A stretch of DNA of 31,585 bases from the NCBI GenBank assembly GCA_016098155.1, contig JAAAJB010000422.1:1-31585 (forward strand). The letters run 5' to 3'. Positions 22,411 to 31,585 of the stretch are shown here, in pieces. Below the pieces are notes generated by a model, which ran no database searches, was not told where the DNA came from, and was given only the letters and a program-made list of their open reading frames with translations. The translations under genes were made by a program, and so were the position numbers. The number at the start of each line of letters is the position of its first letter. Position 1 is the stretch's first letter. The stretch comes from Actinomortierella ambigua (lineage: Eukaryota; Mortierellomycota; Mortierellomycetes; Mortierellales; Mortierellaceae).

Positions 22411-25355
22411 ACACCCTCATAATATCAAGACGGCAACGATCATACACACGGTGATAGATGGACTGCGTGCGCTCGTCATCTTCATCGACCAGCATGCTGG
22501 CTTCTGCGAGGGTGTGGCTCGAGATGGGGTGGATGGTCAGAATACCAAACGTGCCGCCAGCCTGGGTCTTGGTCAAGTGGCCCGGATTGCACATGATGAC
22601 ATTGTCGACATTTTTTGCAAAGTGTCGAAGGCGGCTTGGCAACAGCACCACATCCGGCGTCACACGCAGTGTAAGCGCCTTTTCCGACTGCTGCAGATCC
22701 ACGGCGATCTCCGAAGACAGAGGCGAAGGGAACACTGGGTACATGCTGTGGGATATGAAGGCGAGATGGTGAGAGTTATATAAAAGAAAAAGATCGGAGG
22801 TAGGGGTGGGAGGAGTAGGTTAGAAGAGCTGGGGAAGAATGGTGGATGACACATCGGGCATGGAGGGTACAAAGACACGACGATAAGGACACGATAGCTG
22901 AGATCGAGATCGGCCGGAGAAAATTACCTCCGCTGCTCAAGTATGTGGTGGCACATTCGGCTCAATCGATCGGTGACAGCAGGCTGCCTTGAGATTTCTT
23001 CACCGCTCAGACTGACAAGGACATCGGTCGAGCTGACAGCAAACACCATCTCATTAATGGTGAACTGGCAGGGGTTGGGTAAACAGTACGTACCCTAGAT
23101 ATACATTTTTTTTGAAAAAAAAAATCCAGGTTAGAAAGACCATATCAAGCTATATGAGATACTCGGAGAAATCAAAAAAGCGAGGAGAGAGAGAAACAGC
23201 GGAGACGTAGGATTTTTTTTACCTTGGGAAGACCCAGTCGCCGACCATTTTCGAAGCCAGGCTGAGGAATAACGACATAATCACTCACAACATCCTTGGT
23301 GCTTGGTACCAACAGAATCTGCATCTCATCTGGGTACTTTTCCTGATGCTGCTTCAGCTTCGAGGAGATGAATTGTGCAAAGTAGCCTTCGGGCAGTAGA
23401 TCTACCTCGCCAGCAGCAATCACTGGATGGTCAGCGGAGATGAATGGGCCCATCTATTGGATTGTGACGACGAGCGAGACAATGAGTAAAATGAATCCTG
23501 GTAAGAAGAATGTCACCAGGAAGAGGAAAAGAGTGCGGCAAGTCGGTTCATTATAGGCACAAGAATATTACCAGGATCAAAATATCAGGTCGCTCCTTGT
23601 CAACGCGTTCCATCAAAGCTTCAAAGGGCTCGAAGAGGAGGTTGTCAGAAAATGTAAATGGACCCGAGGCAACAACAATTTTCATAGGCTGACCGCCCAT
23701 GCGACTATACTGGTAATCCTCGAGCTCTTCAGGTTTTGCGCCTGCCAATGTCATGACCGGTATCTAAAAGATCCATCGATATGTTAGAGATGTAAATTAG
23801 TACCATTATAACCATAACAATGAATTCCCTTTTCGTTTTCTTTCCTCGTCGCACACAGAAGTACATACGTCGAGCACTTTCGTGACCGCAAAAGTAGCGC
23901 CGTTAGCATTAATGCCTTCCAGAACCACAATCTGTCCCGCGAAAAAGCTATATCCGGGCACTTCGCTCAGATCAAGCCTCACACGCGCACCTCCACCAAT
24001 CGTCCGATTGGTCTCAAGGATAATGGAGCGCTCGTTCAATCGACCTTCGTTAGCATCGGAACATATCCTGCCAATAGCGGTGATACGGCTTTGGCTAGGG
24101 TACGCTGGGTTGCTAAACGCGACTTCTGGGTGTTTCTTGAGGTATGCTGCCGCCATGTTGTCAATCTTGTCATCCAGAACTATTGATTTTGTAAGTGCCC
24201 GGCAAAAAATAGGGGGGGGGGGTTAGATTCAGGGTGAATTTGTTCTGCAGCACCTTCAACATGTTGGGCTATCAAAAGATAAAGTGTATAAGAAAGAGGT
24301 TTGCTACCTTCTGCCTTCTCTGGAAGCTTCTCAAACATGTAGCGATAGGGCTTGGCTTGTGCGACCATACTGATCTCGCACCTGTATCCGGGTTGCATTC
24401 TGAATGGGGCTTCTGTTCTCAGACTGAGATGTCCATTGAGCGATTCGTCTGGCTCCGACTTTGAGACTCTCTCTGCAAATGCCTTGGATGATGGTGATTG
24501 CCTAGATAAACAGAAACCAGCAAGCCGGTACAAAGAAAGTGGACAGCAAAAGCAATTGTTAGTTGAACAAAACGTCCTTATAATGAATATCAATCTTGAA
24601 AGTTCGGGGCAAAGTTGGCCTGCAATTGATCATTACCCAGAAAGTGATCCGCTTGGGAACAAAGGTGCGCTGAAGCGACTCCGTTGTGTGGCAGGTGCGC
24701 TTCGCTTTTCTGGCGTCCGGGGATTGTTGCTTGATGATGTCCTAGTGATAGAAGCGCGGATATAAATGAAAACGTTAGCACTAGCTTCTTCACTTCTGGA
24801 TCTCCGCTTGAATGAGGAAGGTGGGTGGATAGACATACTTGTCTAAAAAGGCTGGATCCTCGATAATCTCGTAGTTAGGCCGTGGAGCATTGGCCGATGT
24901 CTGCTGAAGTAATCCGAGGCCCCTGGATTTGATGGCTGCACGCCTTGGGGTAGCCATACTGGACGTGGACGTGGACTGCATCGTCTGCATGGCCTTGTGT
25001 ACTTGCTGCTCACGAACATGGCTCTTGAAGGCCTCAAGTAAGGGGCCGGACATGGAGGTTTCGCCCTCGAGGCTCGAGCGGAACAGAAAGGCCTCCCATT
25101 TGTTGAACAGATCATCGGCCGTGATCTTGTAGGACTGCAGCATCCCAACGCCTAGTTGAGCACAGCGGGTGGCACATAGAGAGAAATAAATGGTGGCAAA
25201 AGACCCGTTGAGGTGAGTAGTGGGTTCCTGGGACTGTTGCCATAAGGGACTCGAGAAGTAGCGCCATGAAAGGGATGCTTACAGGCACGAAGAGCCTGCG
25301 AATTGTTGGCGAGCGTCTGTCCAAATGCCCGGCGAAGTGCAGCCTCTGGGTCCAT
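22409..25355 (-). CDS. POL12: DNA polymerase alpha subunit B
   Basis: Nine exons in transcript order: 25355-25283, 25151-24839, 24741-24637, 24501-24308, 24179-23869, 23763-23572, 23453-23223, 23094-22928 and 22745-22409. They give 640 aa (human POLA2 is 598, yeast Pol12 705). The protein is the regulatory B subunit of the polymerase alpha-primase complex that starts DNA synthesis. The N-terminal helical domain is MDPEAALRRAFGQTL to about residue 80, followed by a Ser/Pro-rich linker with RTPEKRSAPATQRS. The OB-fold region contains GYRCEISMVAQAKPYRYMFEK, and GYSFFAGQIVVLEGINANG follows. The inactive phosphoesterase domain shows MKIVVASGPFTFSDNLLFEP, RPDILILMGPFISADHP and LVPSTKDVVSDYVVIPQP. 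The end shows LPNPCQFTINEMVFAVSSTDVL, VTPDVVLLPSRLRHFAK and MCNPGHLTKTQAGGTFGIL. All phases agree and each junction rebuilds a family-consistent residue. It is convergent with IML1, with 169 bp between stops. Confidence 0.95.
24212..24222 (+). repeat. G11 run in POLA2 intron
   Basis: Eleven G on the plus strand read as C11 in the POLA2 pre-mRNA, 33-43 nt upstream of the acceptor of the exon that begins at 24179. Comparable runs occur in two other introns of the window. Confidence 0.8.
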
Positions 25356-26016
25356 TGAGGAGAATGTGCAAGGTGTAATGAAGAAGTGGGGAAATCTCAC
25401 TGCAGGCTGTTGGACTGTCAACCAAAACAAAACGCGTGAATTAGGGTTTGACCCTCAGCCCCCCTGAAATATGATTGTCACGACGTTTTCCCGCGTTGAG
25501 AGTTGGCCTTCAATGAATATCCAAAGAAAGACAGAAAGAACGAGGGAAGGAAAGAAAGAAGGAAGGAAAGAAGGAAGGAAGGAAGGAGGGAAGAGAAGTA
25601 AAGTGTCTGACGGCACCCACTCTCTCGATAAAGCCTCTTCAACCTTTCCTTTCTCATGCTAGTAGATCAGTCTTCCTTAATTGTACTTTCCGCAAGCTTG
25701 AACTTCAACAAAGATGAACATTGCACGCGCCACGTTTACCTATTTCTCGGTCTCTCGTTCCCACTAGGTAACGTATGCTGACGAACCAGTCAATGGACCA
25801 ACCTTCGGTCCCACGCCAATAGGACGACTATTTCCTCAAAGAGAGTATGTGTGAGAGACCGAGGGTAAAGGCTATCCGCTGAATCAAAAATTTCCTTAGA
25901 GGTGGCTTTTCTTTTAAAGTTTACACGTTTTTACCGCCGTCCAAGGAAAACAACAGTGAGAATAAAAGAACCTTCCTACATTGTTCAATCCATTCAGCTG
26001 CAAGCTAACCATCAAG
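25356..26016. promoter_or_regulatory. Divergent region upstream of POLA2 and the DPRG-repeat gene
   Basis: The 661 bp separate two divergent start codons. The region contains AATTAGGGTTTGACCC (25440-25455), a GGAA/GAAA microsatellite (25544-25595) and CTTTTAAAG (25911-25919). ACGCGT and ACGCGTG-type MluI-box motifs, which drive S-phase genes in yeasts, were considered; one ACGCG occurs at about 25431-25435 near POLA2. Regulation is inference. Confidence 0.4.
25544..25595 (+). repeat. GGAA/GAAA microsatellite
   Basis: An imperfect run of GGAAG and GAAAG units lies within the divergent promoter region, with a purine-only plus strand. Confidence 0.8.
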
Positions 26017-28108
26017 ATGGAGAACACGGATGACACCACCATCAAACAGTCCATCCAGGAACAGACCCCAGACTCCAGCGGATCTGCAGCCCCGGAAGAC
26101 ACCACTCCTATTCATGACTCACTTACTCCATCGCATGACAGCTCTGCAAATCTGGAATCAGCCACACCGGCTTCGATGGAGGGTGTTGAATCGTCTATGC
26201 ATTTGAGCGAGAATGGCGTGTCAGGCGCTGCTAGTGGTGCTGAAAAGCTCCTTGCTCCTGAGGCCCCCCCAAGGCGACGCCCTCGCCGCACTGGTCAGCC
26301 CCTTCACTTGCTTTTGCAGGATTGCGCTCGCCAGGTAATATAACATTGACCTAGACGATGTCATTTGGCCTTCCTTATGCTGTTTACATTTTCTCACGAG
26401 TTAATTCTTCACTGTTGGCGAAAATAGCATATCACAGGAAGCCTCTGCAAGCAATCCGTGGACGAGATCAAGGCTGTTCTAGCGTCCAAGCAGTCAATTG
26501 CCTCCGACTTGCAGCGGTATTCGAACGAGACTGTGCTCCACAGCGCTCGCGATCGTGTTATTTCCGAAGTCGATACCGAGGGCAAGGAGCTTTTACAGGA
26601 TGTTGACCCTGCGCGCGATGTGAGTTACCTTTCCCCACCTCTCATGTGCTTCTAACTAACACTGGAAGCATCAAGATTTTCTGACAATCAGCACCTTCCA
26701 TCAACTCCCAACAGATCATTCGGCAGCGATTCGAAGACGAGGCAATGGTATTCAAGAGCTACGACGACGCCATTCATGACATTCGTGTTGATCTCTTTGA
26801 TAGCAAGGACGATTCACTTCACAAGTCTGGCGCGAGTAAAGAAGGTACTTTATTAGACTTTGCACTCCGGTTTCTAAATCCTAGGTGGTCATCCCAGGAG
26901 CCCCAACTGACCATTCTCTTTTGCATCTATCTCCTTTGATCACAGAATTGAACAGTGTGTTACAAGTGTGGGATCCGCTGTACAAGCGTCCTGAGCCAGA
27001 AACAAGGCGTGGTGGTCGCACTCATGTCGGCCCTTATCCGACTCGTGGAGGCCGCCCTGGTGGACCTCCTTCCTCGCGCCCCCATCCCTACACCGGTCGT
27101 CCACCTTACCGTGACCCACGGGGCGAGCCTCGGGGTGAGCCTCGAGGTGATCCGCGGGGCGACCCACGGGGTTACCACCACGAGCCACGAGACTATCCTT
27201 ACCACGATGATTACTATGGTGACCGCATGGAGGACTATAGACGTGCCGATTATGACCGCCGCGATCCTCGTGGCCCTCCACCACCACCAGGTGCTCGCAA
27301 CTCCCCATATCCTCCGCCTAGAGACATGAGAGATGCGCGTGACTACCGGGAGCGTCCACCACCTCCCGCTCCTAGACATGAGGACCCCTATAGTGCCAAC
27401 CGCTTTGATGACCGTCGGCGAGGATATGATGGAGGTCAGCCTCCGGTACCAGGACCACGGGATTCGCGCTCAGGCCTGCTTCACGCAGCCAGCCCGTCTT
27501 TGGCTTCACACCCTTCCTTGCCACCCAAGCCCACCGTTTCAGCTTACATGCCCGGTGTACAGACTGCCCCTCCGGGCAGCAGGATTAATGGTCGTAACCA
27601 ACCACAGCCACCTCATCAGCCTCCCCCTCCTCAGCCAACTCTAGCCCCTGCCCCTGCCCAACCTCAGGCTTATGCTCAGGCAGCAGCTGCGTACCCTGGA
27701 TATGCTCAGCCAGCGGCAGGCTACTCTCAAGGATATGCTGACCCTAACGCCTACGCAGCTTATGGATATTATGGACAGGATCCTAATGCTGCTGCCGCCG
27801 CGGTTGCAGCTCAGCAGGCATACTATGGTCAGGCTGGTTGGGATATGACACAGACGGCGGCGACCAATGTAGCGGCAGTCGGTGCTGTTGCCGGTGCAGG
27901 ATTGAACCTTCAGCCGTTTACATCAGGCCAGCATGGGCGCCATAAAGCAGTACCACTGCCCACGGATTTCATGTCAGGACCCAGTGAAGCACCTCGTTTA
28001 TCAATGCCGGAGCCTCATGAGGTGCTGGGTGTGATTCGAGGCGTCATTATTCGTGATGCTCAGGGCAACATTGGACTCAGCCAGTACACCTTTACGCGCT
28101 CGTCGTAA
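26017..28108 (+). CDS. Unrecognised RGG/DPRG-repeat protein
   Basis: Exons 26017-26334, 26428-26619, 26715-26844 and 26946-28108 splice in phase to 600 aa. I do not recognise the family. Residues 1-90 are acidic, Ser/Thr-rich and probably disordered, ending in a basic PRRRPRRTGQP. Residues about 96-230 look helical and conserved, with LHLLLQDCARQHITGSL, SVDEIKAVLASKQSIASDL and IIRQRFEDEAMVFKSYDDA. From about 235 the chain is disordered: RGGR motifs, five tandem D/E-P-R-G units (about 270-289), a Tyr/Arg/Asp/Pro-rich stretch, then a Tyr/Ala/Gln/Gly-rich stretch (about 450-530). The C-terminus has a non-repetitive segment (EVLGVIRGVIIRDAQGNIGLSQYTF) that may be conserved. RGG plus Tyr-rich regions are typical of RNA-binding or condensate-forming proteins; this is inference. 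The ATG 26017 context (ATCAAGATGG) is good. Confidence 0.82.
27113..27172 (+). repeat. Five 12-nt units encoding D/E-P-R-G
   Basis: Five in-frame 12-nt units vary at third positions (for example CCA/CCT/CCG and CGG/CGA) while the protein repeat is kept. This suggests selection on the encoded motif rather than recent slippage. Confidence 0.8.
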
Positions 28109-28562
28109 CCCCTTTTTATTTCTTCTTTCTGAAATCCAATGCCCGCCCGCCTTCCCCCTCACTCCCCAGACCATTGTACTCATTGTCACATATCACTTTC
28201 CTTTCATTATTGTTCGATTTTCACATCTCCAAGTTTTGTTTTGCTGTTCTTTTATTGCACGCTTCGCCCAGCTTTGTCATTTCTTGTATTTTTACTCTCC
28301 AAAATGCCCTTTTTTTCAATTGCCCGTGTTTCCCATGAACCCAGCCGGCCTGGCATAGCCCTTTCGCTCGACGTTGCACCTATTTTCCGAGAGCCACCCC
28401 CGTCCTCATTCATCTTTCTGCCTGATGCCACTTTGCCAGCTCCAAGTCTCCTCCAGAGATGGTGGGTAGAGTTCCTTTCCTGCCACCATCTTGCTTTCCT
28501 CCAACGATCTCCGTCTAGCAGCCAAATCCACGTCTCAGACGCATCAGGACTGCAACTTCTCT

Positions 28563-28772
28563 TCAGTCAGGATTTGTTTTTGTTTTCTTTCTTGAAGTCA
28601 AGGCCCTTTCTGCTTGCTTTCTAGAGACGGGGTCCCCCCTTTTTATTGCCTGTCTCTGGCATTGGACAATGGGACACTCAGGATACCAGCTGTAGCAGGC
28701 GCCACTGATCAGCATCACAACCAACAACACCAGAAGCAAGATGAGAGCAGCATTCTCTGACCCAGTGGGCAT
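28563..28772 (-). CDS. Doubtful small single-pass membrane ORF, 69 codons
   Basis: The frame starts with ATG and has a hydrophobic stretch (residues 8-26, AALILLLVLLVVMLISGA) followed by a Cys pair region and a basic tail with KRGDP and SRKKTK. That layout would suit a small membrane protein. However, the hydrophobic stretch is the antisense of a CAA/CAG/CAC-rich low-complexity sequence, which produces Leu/Val runs by default. Two out-of-frame ATGs precede it. Treat as weak. Confidence 0.15.
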   Translation of the reverse strand: MPTGSENAALILLLVLLVVMLISGACYSWYPECPIVQCQRQAIKRGDPVSRKQAERALTSRKKTKTNPD

Positions 28773-29355
28773 CCATGTTCATCTCCTGAGCCATCTATCC
28801 TATTTATCGTTCGGGCTATGCCTCTGTTCCAGGGACCCACCTGTTGGGAGAATTGTGGGCTTGTTGATATTGCCCGTTTCAAGTCTGCTGTCTTCCCTCC
28901 CCCCTGCCTCTGCAACACACTATCAGATTTGGGGAGGAGGCGCTTCTCTGCTTAACGCGGATAACTTGAGAACAACCATTTATCATCCGGGATGTTTTTT
29001 ACAAGGCCCTCCACACCTGCTCTGATGGCACATTCAGTTACAGGATCAAAGAAGCTTCTTCTCCTCCCCTTCTGTGGATCGATCTCTGTGGTTTGACTCG
29101 AATTTGGTTCGCAGGATAGTGTCTGCTGTGCCCGCTGTTGTTTTCTGTTGTGGTGGAGAGGAAGCAGGATGGACAAGATCAGGAAAGAGATGGAAGGAGA
29201 GCAGGATCTTCGATTGCTATCAACCCCAGCCCCTCTTGGAGAGTTTTGTTGGCCCTCACATCCCTTTCCTAACAGGCGTTAGCAACGACGATGAAGAATT
29301 AAACAAAGTAGTCTTCGTGAGCGAATGAGAGCACTTTATACAATAGTGTGGACCT

Positions 29356-29361
29356 TTTATT
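29356..29361 (-). terminator. Poly(A) signal of the reductase gene
   Basis: Minus-strand AATAAA lies 76 nt past the stop codon of the medium-chain reductase, in the context GAAATAATAAAAGG. Confidence 0.5.
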
Positions 29362-29436
29362 ATTTCAACTTGATCAAACAGAAGTAGAGAGAAAGTGGGA
29401 GAGAAATAGAGAGAGAGAAATGGATAAGAAGGAGGT

Positions 29437-30704
29437 TTACTCTGAGGCCACATCGACGCTGACCTTGCCCTGGTAGACACCCTTGAGCAAGTTGATGTAG
29501 GTCTGAGGGACAGCCTCGAGGCCACCTTGGCCAAGCTTGACGATGTGTTCTGTATACTTGATATCGCCGTTGGCAACGAGCGGGAGGAGCTCCTCCCAAA
29601 ACGCGGGGACCTCTTGTGCGTTGCCAAAGATAACGTAACCCTCATAGCGGAGCTGCTTGAAGAGGATGTTGATCAGGTTCTTGGGCGGCTCGGTCTTTTG
29701 ACCTTGATGTTCGGCCAGGATGCCGACGGCAAGAATGCGTCCACGGGGGTTCAGGAGGTCCAGGACCACTTCGGTGGTGTCGTCACCGACAAGATCATAG
29801 TAGATATCGAGTCCCTTGTCGCCAACAGCCTCGGTCAGGGCCTGCCGCTTGTCAGCCGTCTTGTAGTTGAAGACATAGTCGTAACCGAGCTCCTTGGTCA
29901 GATAGTCAATCTTGGCCTGCGAGCCAGCGGAACCGATGACGCGCAAGCCCTTGCGCTTGGCGAGCTGTCCCACCAACTGGCCAAGAGTGCTAGAAAAAGA
30001 AATTGTATCACATTGGAGATGGAAGGGGCAAGTATGAGTATCGACATGAGTACTTCACCTAGGGGGGGGGGGAAGACGAATGTGAAACACGAGCACTATT
30101 TTCTCCCTACCCTGCAGCAGAGCTGACATAGATAGTCTCGCCTGCCTTAAGATCGCCAATCTTGCGGAGAGAGTGCCAGGCGGTGAGGCCGGGAACACCC
30201 AAGACGCCATGGTAGGCCGACAGTGACACCTTGTCAGCATAGGGCAAGGTGCGATCGACAAGCACGACCTCGATCAACAACTCTGAGCTGGAGATATGCG
30301 AGTATTCGGCCCAATCGACGGGGGCCAAGATCAGCGAGTCCTTGGGGAAGCTTGGGTTTGCCGACTCGAGAACGCGCGATAGGCCAAAGCCGATCACAGG
30401 CGACTCGGTCTGGCCCTTGGCAAACTCGTATCGGATGTCTAGCAAGATTGGAAAGCACAAAGGAAAACAATGGTATTTAGAGAGAGGTTGTCATGCTATA
30501 TGAAACGAAGGAAAGGGAGAATGGAGCACAAATCTTACAAGGATCCAAAGAGAAGGAGAGATTCTTGACAAAAAGCTCGTTCGGCTTGAGCTCAGGGATG
30601 GGCTCGGTGACTGTAACGACACGGAAGTGAGAAGGCTCGGGATTGGCGCCTAGGATGGAGCTGTTGGCCAGAATGCGCTTGAAGGTGAGAGTGTTGGGGG
30701 CCAT
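29437..30704 (-). CDS. NADPH-dependent medium-chain reductase, PTGR1/YML131W type
   Basis: Exons in transcript order 30704-30539, 30438-30111 and 29989-29437 give 348 aa. The family is the zinc-independent branch of the medium-chain dehydrogenase/reductases: prostaglandin reductase 1, plant alkenal double-bond reductase and yeast YML131W. These enzymes reduce the C=C bond of alpha,beta-unsaturated aldehydes and ketones with NADPH, usually in the cytosol, in detoxification of lipid-derived electrophiles. Signatures are the N-terminal domain ending LSFSLDPYIR, GVPGLTAWHSLRKIGDLKAGE, the nucleotide-binding SSAAGTLGQLVGQLAKRKG (about 161-179) with GSAGSQAKIDYL behind it, and DIYYDLVGDD. The conserved C-terminal KYTEHIVKLGQGGLEAVPQ follows. 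No catalytic zinc Cys/His set is visible. Both junctions rebuild family residues (Tyr in DPYIR and Gly in the nucleotide loop). The exact substrate cannot be read from the sequence. Confidence 0.92.
30062..30072 (+). repeat. G11 run in reductase intron 2
   Basis: Eleven G on the plus strand read as C11 in the pre-mRNA of the reductase, in the middle of its 121-nt second intron. Confidence 0.8.
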
Positions 30705-30820
30705 TGTTGTTCGATCTTTTTGTTGTGTTGGCGGACGAGAGAGTGTCGTAGACTTTTGAGTGGGCTTGTGCTGGTCTTGATAGTGGAAATGAGAATAGTG
30801 TACAATCAGCTATCGTCGAT

Positions 30821-30831
30821 CCTTTTATACG
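30821..30831 (-). promoter_or_regulatory. TATA box of the reductase gene
   Basis: Minus-strand CGTATAAAAGG lies about 120 bp upstream of the reductase start codon, a suitable distance for a core promoter with a short leader. TATA promoters are common in stress-inducible fungal genes, which suits this enzyme. Confidence 0.5.
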
Positions 30832-30862
30832 ATCTTCTTACACAACGATCCGAGTGCAACAT

Positions 30863-30888
30863 GGCGCGAAGACGAGGCGCGAAGACGA
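30863..30888 (+). repeat. 13-bp tandem duplication
   Basis: GGCGCGAAGACGA is present twice without a gap, upstream of the reductase TATA box. Confidence 0.75.
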
Positions 30889-31078
30889 GAACGCATCAAG
30901 GCTGTGAAACTTCAATTTCATCGCAACTTTACCAGGCAATCGACGCCTTGCATGGAAGCATGTGGAATGCAACGTGTACTACACGTCTTTCTTGCTAGCT
31001 CTTCATCCCGTTGGATTTCCTCACCCCCTGCCCTTCAAGCATTAATAATCCGATGCGCTTAATCTGGATTACCTTCTA

Positions 31079-31099
31079 TGTTGTGCTGGCAGCACAACA
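31079..31099. repeat. 21-nt perfect inverted repeat
   Basis: TGTTGTGCTG, one central G, then CAGCACAACA: ten perfectly paired positions on each side. It lies about 375 bp upstream of the reductase start codon. A dimeric transcription factor site or a cruciform-forming sequence are both possible. Confidence 0.65.
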
Positions 31100-31458
31100 A
31101 AAATTGAAAGTCGCTGTTTTCTGCGCTTACAAATCTTTGTGATCGTACAATTACGCATATACCTCGCGTCAGAGTATATAACGAGAGCGCATTTGTGTTC
31201 GCTTCATGATGTCCAAATAAAGAAATGATTTTTGGAAAACACCATTTTGACGTTGATTAGGTTTAGCGCCAGCTTTTGGAGCCAGGCGTACTTTATTTTG
31301 TCGCGGATCAGGGACAATTGTCCGTCCAGGATTCCATCCAGCCAAAGAAATAAAACGTGGCCATTACTAATCCCTACAGCACTGCATTGTACCAATGTCC
31401 GCGTAAGCTTGCTACAAGCCGATCAATCGGTGCCCTGGGGGACTGACATATGCATGAC

Positions 31459-31466
31459 TATAAAAG
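31459..31466 (+). promoter_or_regulatory. Possible plus-strand TATA box at the right edge
   Basis: TATAAAAG occurs 119 bp before the right edge, with no gene recognised downstream inside the window. It may belong to a gene that starts beyond the edge. Confidence 0.3.
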
Positions 31467-31528
31467 TGTGGGGGAGCCCCCTTTCTGTCCTGCCATCCTT
31501 TTGACAAAGGGTAACACGCTCAACGCGT

Positions 31529-31533
<5 letters not shown>

Positions 31534-31578
<45 letters not shown>

Positions 31579-31585
31579 GAGTGAG
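31534..31585 (+). repeat. (GA)n microsatellite
   Basis: More than twenty GA dinucleotides run to the window edge, ending in GTGAGAGTGAG. Confidence 0.9.

Larger units (their letters stand above)
28109..29436. other. 1.3-kb spacer between convergent genes
   Basis: The spacer begins with a T/C-rich 3' untranslated region of the DPRG-repeat gene. Frames at 28139-28624 (+), 28741-29025 (+) and 28563-28772 (-) were examined and none has family or splice support. A GAGAGAAA-type purine run lies at about 29388-29420. The length exceeds two normal 3' untranslated regions, so a small gene or a long 3' leader is possible. Confidence 0.5.
30705..31585. other. Upstream region of the reductase to the right edge
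   Basis: No coding sequence was recognised in these 881 bp. The stretch contains the reductase TATA box, a 13-bp tandem duplication (30863-30888), a 21-nt inverted repeat (31079-31099), TATATAA at 31175-31181, TATAAAAG at 31459-31466 on the plus strand, and the GA microsatellite at the end. The last TATA motif may serve a plus-strand gene beyond the window. Confidence 0.55.

Noticed and set aside
25544..25595. Short tandem units as a CRISPR-like array
   Set aside because: Units are 4-5 nt with no spacers; it is a simple microsatellite in a eukaryotic promoter region.
28139..28624. 161-codon plus-strand frame after the DPRG-repeat gene
   Set aside because: The product is a Ser/Phe/Leu/Pro-rich translation of T/C-rich 3' untranslated sequence, without a good start context.

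Overview
The window is nuclear DNA from a fungus. The genes are intron-rich, with GT-AG introns of about 90-400 nt and a few of 0.9-1.0 kb, and they encode conserved eukaryotic housekeeping proteins. Low-complexity Ser, Pro, Gln and His tracts are common, and one intron carries a textbook TACTAAC branch point. The gene set and style best fit an early-diverging filamentous fungus. Mucoromycota, perhaps Mortierellales, is my guess; it rests on style, not on a diagnostic sequence. No prokaryotic operon, CRISPR array, rRNA or tRNA gene, or intact transposon was recognised.

Layout from left to right: (1) 82-4169 +, a C2H2 zinc-finger protein cut by the left edge. (2) 4308-6260 +, ribosomal protein L23/uL14, with a 13-nt first coding exon and a 1-kb first intron. 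(3) 6605-7592 -, spliceosomal SmD2, head-to-head with (4) 7794-8536 +, the oligosaccharyltransferase subunit DAD1/Ost2. (5) 8537-11214, a 2.7-kb stretch with no convincing gene and a cluster of TTAGGG motifs. (6) 11215-11947 +, mitochondrial ATP synthase epsilon subunit. (7) 12485-14824 -, a Rab2 GTPase in eight coding exons, one of them an 11-nt microexon. It is head-to-head with (8) 15413-22239 +, the large GATOR1/SEACIT subunit Iml1/DEPDC5. (9) 22409-25355 -, DNA polymerase alpha subunit B in nine exons. (10) 26017-28108 +, an unrecognised protein with an N-terminal helical region and an RGG/DPRG-rich, Tyr/Ala/Gln-rich C-terminal half. (11) 28109-29436, a gene-poor gap. (12) 29437-30704 -, a zinc-independent medium-chain reductase of the PTGR1/YML131W type. 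(13) 30705-31585, upstream DNA with TATA boxes, a perfect inverted repeat and a terminal GA microsatellite.

All exon-intron models were built by hand from reading-frame phase, splice consensus and recalled family conservation. For genes 2-4, 6-9 and 12 the spliced lengths (139, 112, 112, 66, 214, 2162, 640 and 348 aa) are in phase throughout. All except the enlarged Iml1 fit the known family sizes. The genes do not form a single pathway; they are neighbouring housekeeping genes, three pairs of which are arranged head-to-head. I found no clearly new biological system. The most notable points are the extreme microexons, the DPRG-repeat protein of unknown family, the poly-C tracts in introns, and the unexplained 2.7-kb gap.
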